From NCBI RefSeq assembly GCF_900403705.1, contig NZ_OUNR01000022.1:1-64000 (forward strand): a stretch of 64,000 bases of DNA, written 5' to 3'. This document shows, piece after piece, positions 63,093-64,000 of this stretch. This DNA comes from Nitrospira lenta. GTDB taxonomy: Bacteria; Nitrospirota; Nitrospiria; Nitrospirales; Nitrospiraceae. The position numbers were made by a program, and so were the translations under genes. Below the pieces are notes generated by a model. The model searched no databases. It was not told where the DNA came from and was given only the letters and a program-made list of their open reading frames with translations. Numbering within the stretch: position 1 is the stretch's first letter; each line of letters starts with the position of its first letter.

Positions 63093-64000
63093 CTAATTCC
63101 CCGCCACCATCAACTCGCCCAACTTCAGACTCGGACTCGCAATCCTGCTCCGAAACACCAGATCGTTTCCCACCGTTTCAATGTCGGTAAACATCTGCTT
63201 CAGATTACCGGCGATCGTAATCTCTTCGACTGGATACGCCAGCTCTCCATTCTCGATCCAATAGCCGCAGGCACCACGGGAGTAGTCCCCCGTCACCATA
63301 TTGATTCCAAACCCGATCAGCTCGGTCACGTACAGCCCCTCCTTGACCGACCCGATCATCTCCTGCAGCGTCTTCGTACCGGGAACCAGATAGAAATTCG
63401 TCGGTCCGACTGATGGACTCTCCCCCACACTCCGCGACGCATTCCCGGTCGATGACAGCCCCAACTTCTTACCGGAATAGGAGTCGAGCAAATAGCTTTT
63501 CAGCACACCTCGTTCGACAATCGTATTCTTACGCGTCGCCAATCCCTCGCCGTCGAACGGGCGAGAACCAAGCCCGCCTTCCATCCGTCCGTCATCGTAG
63601 ATCGTCAAATGCTCTGACGCGATCCGATTGCCGAGTTGATCGAGAAGAAACGAGGCTCGTTTGTAGAGCGAGTAGCCTGAAATCGCGCTACAGAGATTGC
63701 CGAGGAGACTGCCGGCGGTATCCTGGTCAAAAATCACCGGCACCCGCTTCGTAGCTACCTTGCGCCCGCCGAGACGGCGTAAGGTGCGGCGCGCCGCTTC
63801 CTGGCCGATCGACTCGGGGGACGCCATCAAGCTGAACTTGCGCTGCACTTCATACCACGCATCCCGCTGCATCCCGCCGGTGGCAGCGTCCGTGGCGATG
63901 GGTGAGACCGAAATAGAAAAACTCGAGCTGCGATACTCACCGACAAATCCATGGCTATTGGCCAAGACGACCCGCCCGGACGACGAGTCAAACTCGCCCC
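63093..64000 (-). CDS. pmbA: PmbA/TldE-family protein (N-terminus outside window)
   Basis: The C-terminal 302 residues of a TldD/PmbA-family protein are present; the frame stays open to the window edge, so the gene is partial. Visible parts are ATKRVPVIFDQDTAGSLLGNL, GSRPFDGEGLATRKNTIVERGVLKSYLLDSY and the C-terminal RGACGYWIENGELAYPVEEITIAGN motif, all typical of TldE. TldD/TldE form a heterodimeric metalloprotease in which TldD is the catalytic subunit; TldE lacks the metal site. The tldD gene is expected outside the window. Confidence 0.93.
   Translation of the reverse strand, partial: GEFDSSSGRVVLANSHGFVGEYRSSSFSISVSPIATDAATGGMQRDAWYEVQRKFSLMASPESIGQEAARRTLRRLGGRKVATKRVPVIFDQDTAGSLLGNLCSAISGYSLYKRASFLLDQLGNRIASEHLTIYDDGRMEGGLGSRPFDGEGLATRKNTIVERGVLKSYLLDSYSGKKLGLSSTGNASRSVGESPSVGPTNFYLVPGTKTLQEMIGSVKEGLYVTELIGFGINMVTGDYSRGACGYWIENGELAYPVEEITIAGNLKQMFTDIETVGNDLVFRSRIASPSLKLGELMVAGN

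Overview
The window is G+C-rich bacterial chromosome of Gram-negative type: it carries lptD, TolC/RND efflux, lipoproteins with lipoboxes and Tat export. Genes are dense and run in operons with many ATGA/GTGA/TAATG overlaps. The gene set (hpnD/hpnE squalene genes, tandem DUF507 genes, an XdhC/MocA-served molybdenum hydroxylase, many response regulators and PP2C/STPK genes) fits Nitrospirota, most likely a Nitrospira relative. That assignment is an inference from gene content; no rRNA or tRNA gene was seen. No prophage, insertion sequence or CRISPR array was recognised.

Layout. 1-6.8 kb (+): an HdeD-like membrane protein, then a molybdenum hydroxylase operon (2Fe-2S subunit, Tat-exported molybdopterin subunit, XdhC chaperone, MocA cytidylyltransferase, NAD(P)-binding protein). 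7-14.1 kb (+): a Spy-like secreted protein, a single-domain response regulator overlapping an RND permease, then adaptor and TolC. 14.1-24.2 kb (-): a housekeeping run of lipoprotein, cyclophilin, beta-propeller protein, tatC, YdcH-like, rimI, tsaB, LolB-like lipoprotein, radA, bcp, TPR lipoprotein, two DUF507 proteins and a cyclophilin-like protein. 24.4-28 kb (+): a YprB-like exonuclease, a PP2C phosphatase, an NTF2-like protein and a histidine-rich secreted protein closed by a strong terminator.

28.4-36.7 kb (+) is the most unusual part. A 1384-residue protein joins receiver, PAS, degenerate histidine-kinase, two PilZ, LuxD-like alpha/beta-hydrolase and SAM-methyltransferase domains. It is followed by a GAF histidine kinase, an NtrC-type sigma-54 activator and a receiver-HD-GYP protein whose upstream region holds three CTACGTAG palindromes. 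Together these look like a c-di-GMP-linked signalling locus (inference).

36.7-46.7 kb (-): recN, trxA, lptD-folC-accD, a nickel/cobalt-transporter-like protein, then moaA, a MoaD-MoaE fusion of the MoaX type, and moaC. The last three supply molybdopterin for enzymes such as the hydroxylase at the left end. 47-53.2 kb (+): a trypsin-like protease, a truncated haemoglobin, a FolB-methyltransferase fusion, a PHP phosphoesterase, a membrane Ser/Thr kinase and a PP2C phosphatase. 53.3-55.6 kb (-): a Cys-rich membrane protein, an unknown protein and YjbQ. 55.7-56.0 kb holds an internally deleted remnant of a B12-dependent ribonucleotide reductase gene. 56.1-61.9 kb (+): an SH3-type protein, a HAD phosphatase, a cobalamin-binding-type protein, hpnD, hpnE, a small lipoprotein and a type-4 uracil-DNA glycosylase. 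62-64 kb (-): a hypothetical protein, a PEBP protein and a PmbA/TldE protein cut by the window edge.

Four short palindromic REP-like elements (about 14110, 15491, 50678, 52244) each begin exactly at the stop codon of a gene, suggesting a dispersed repeat that targets gene ends.
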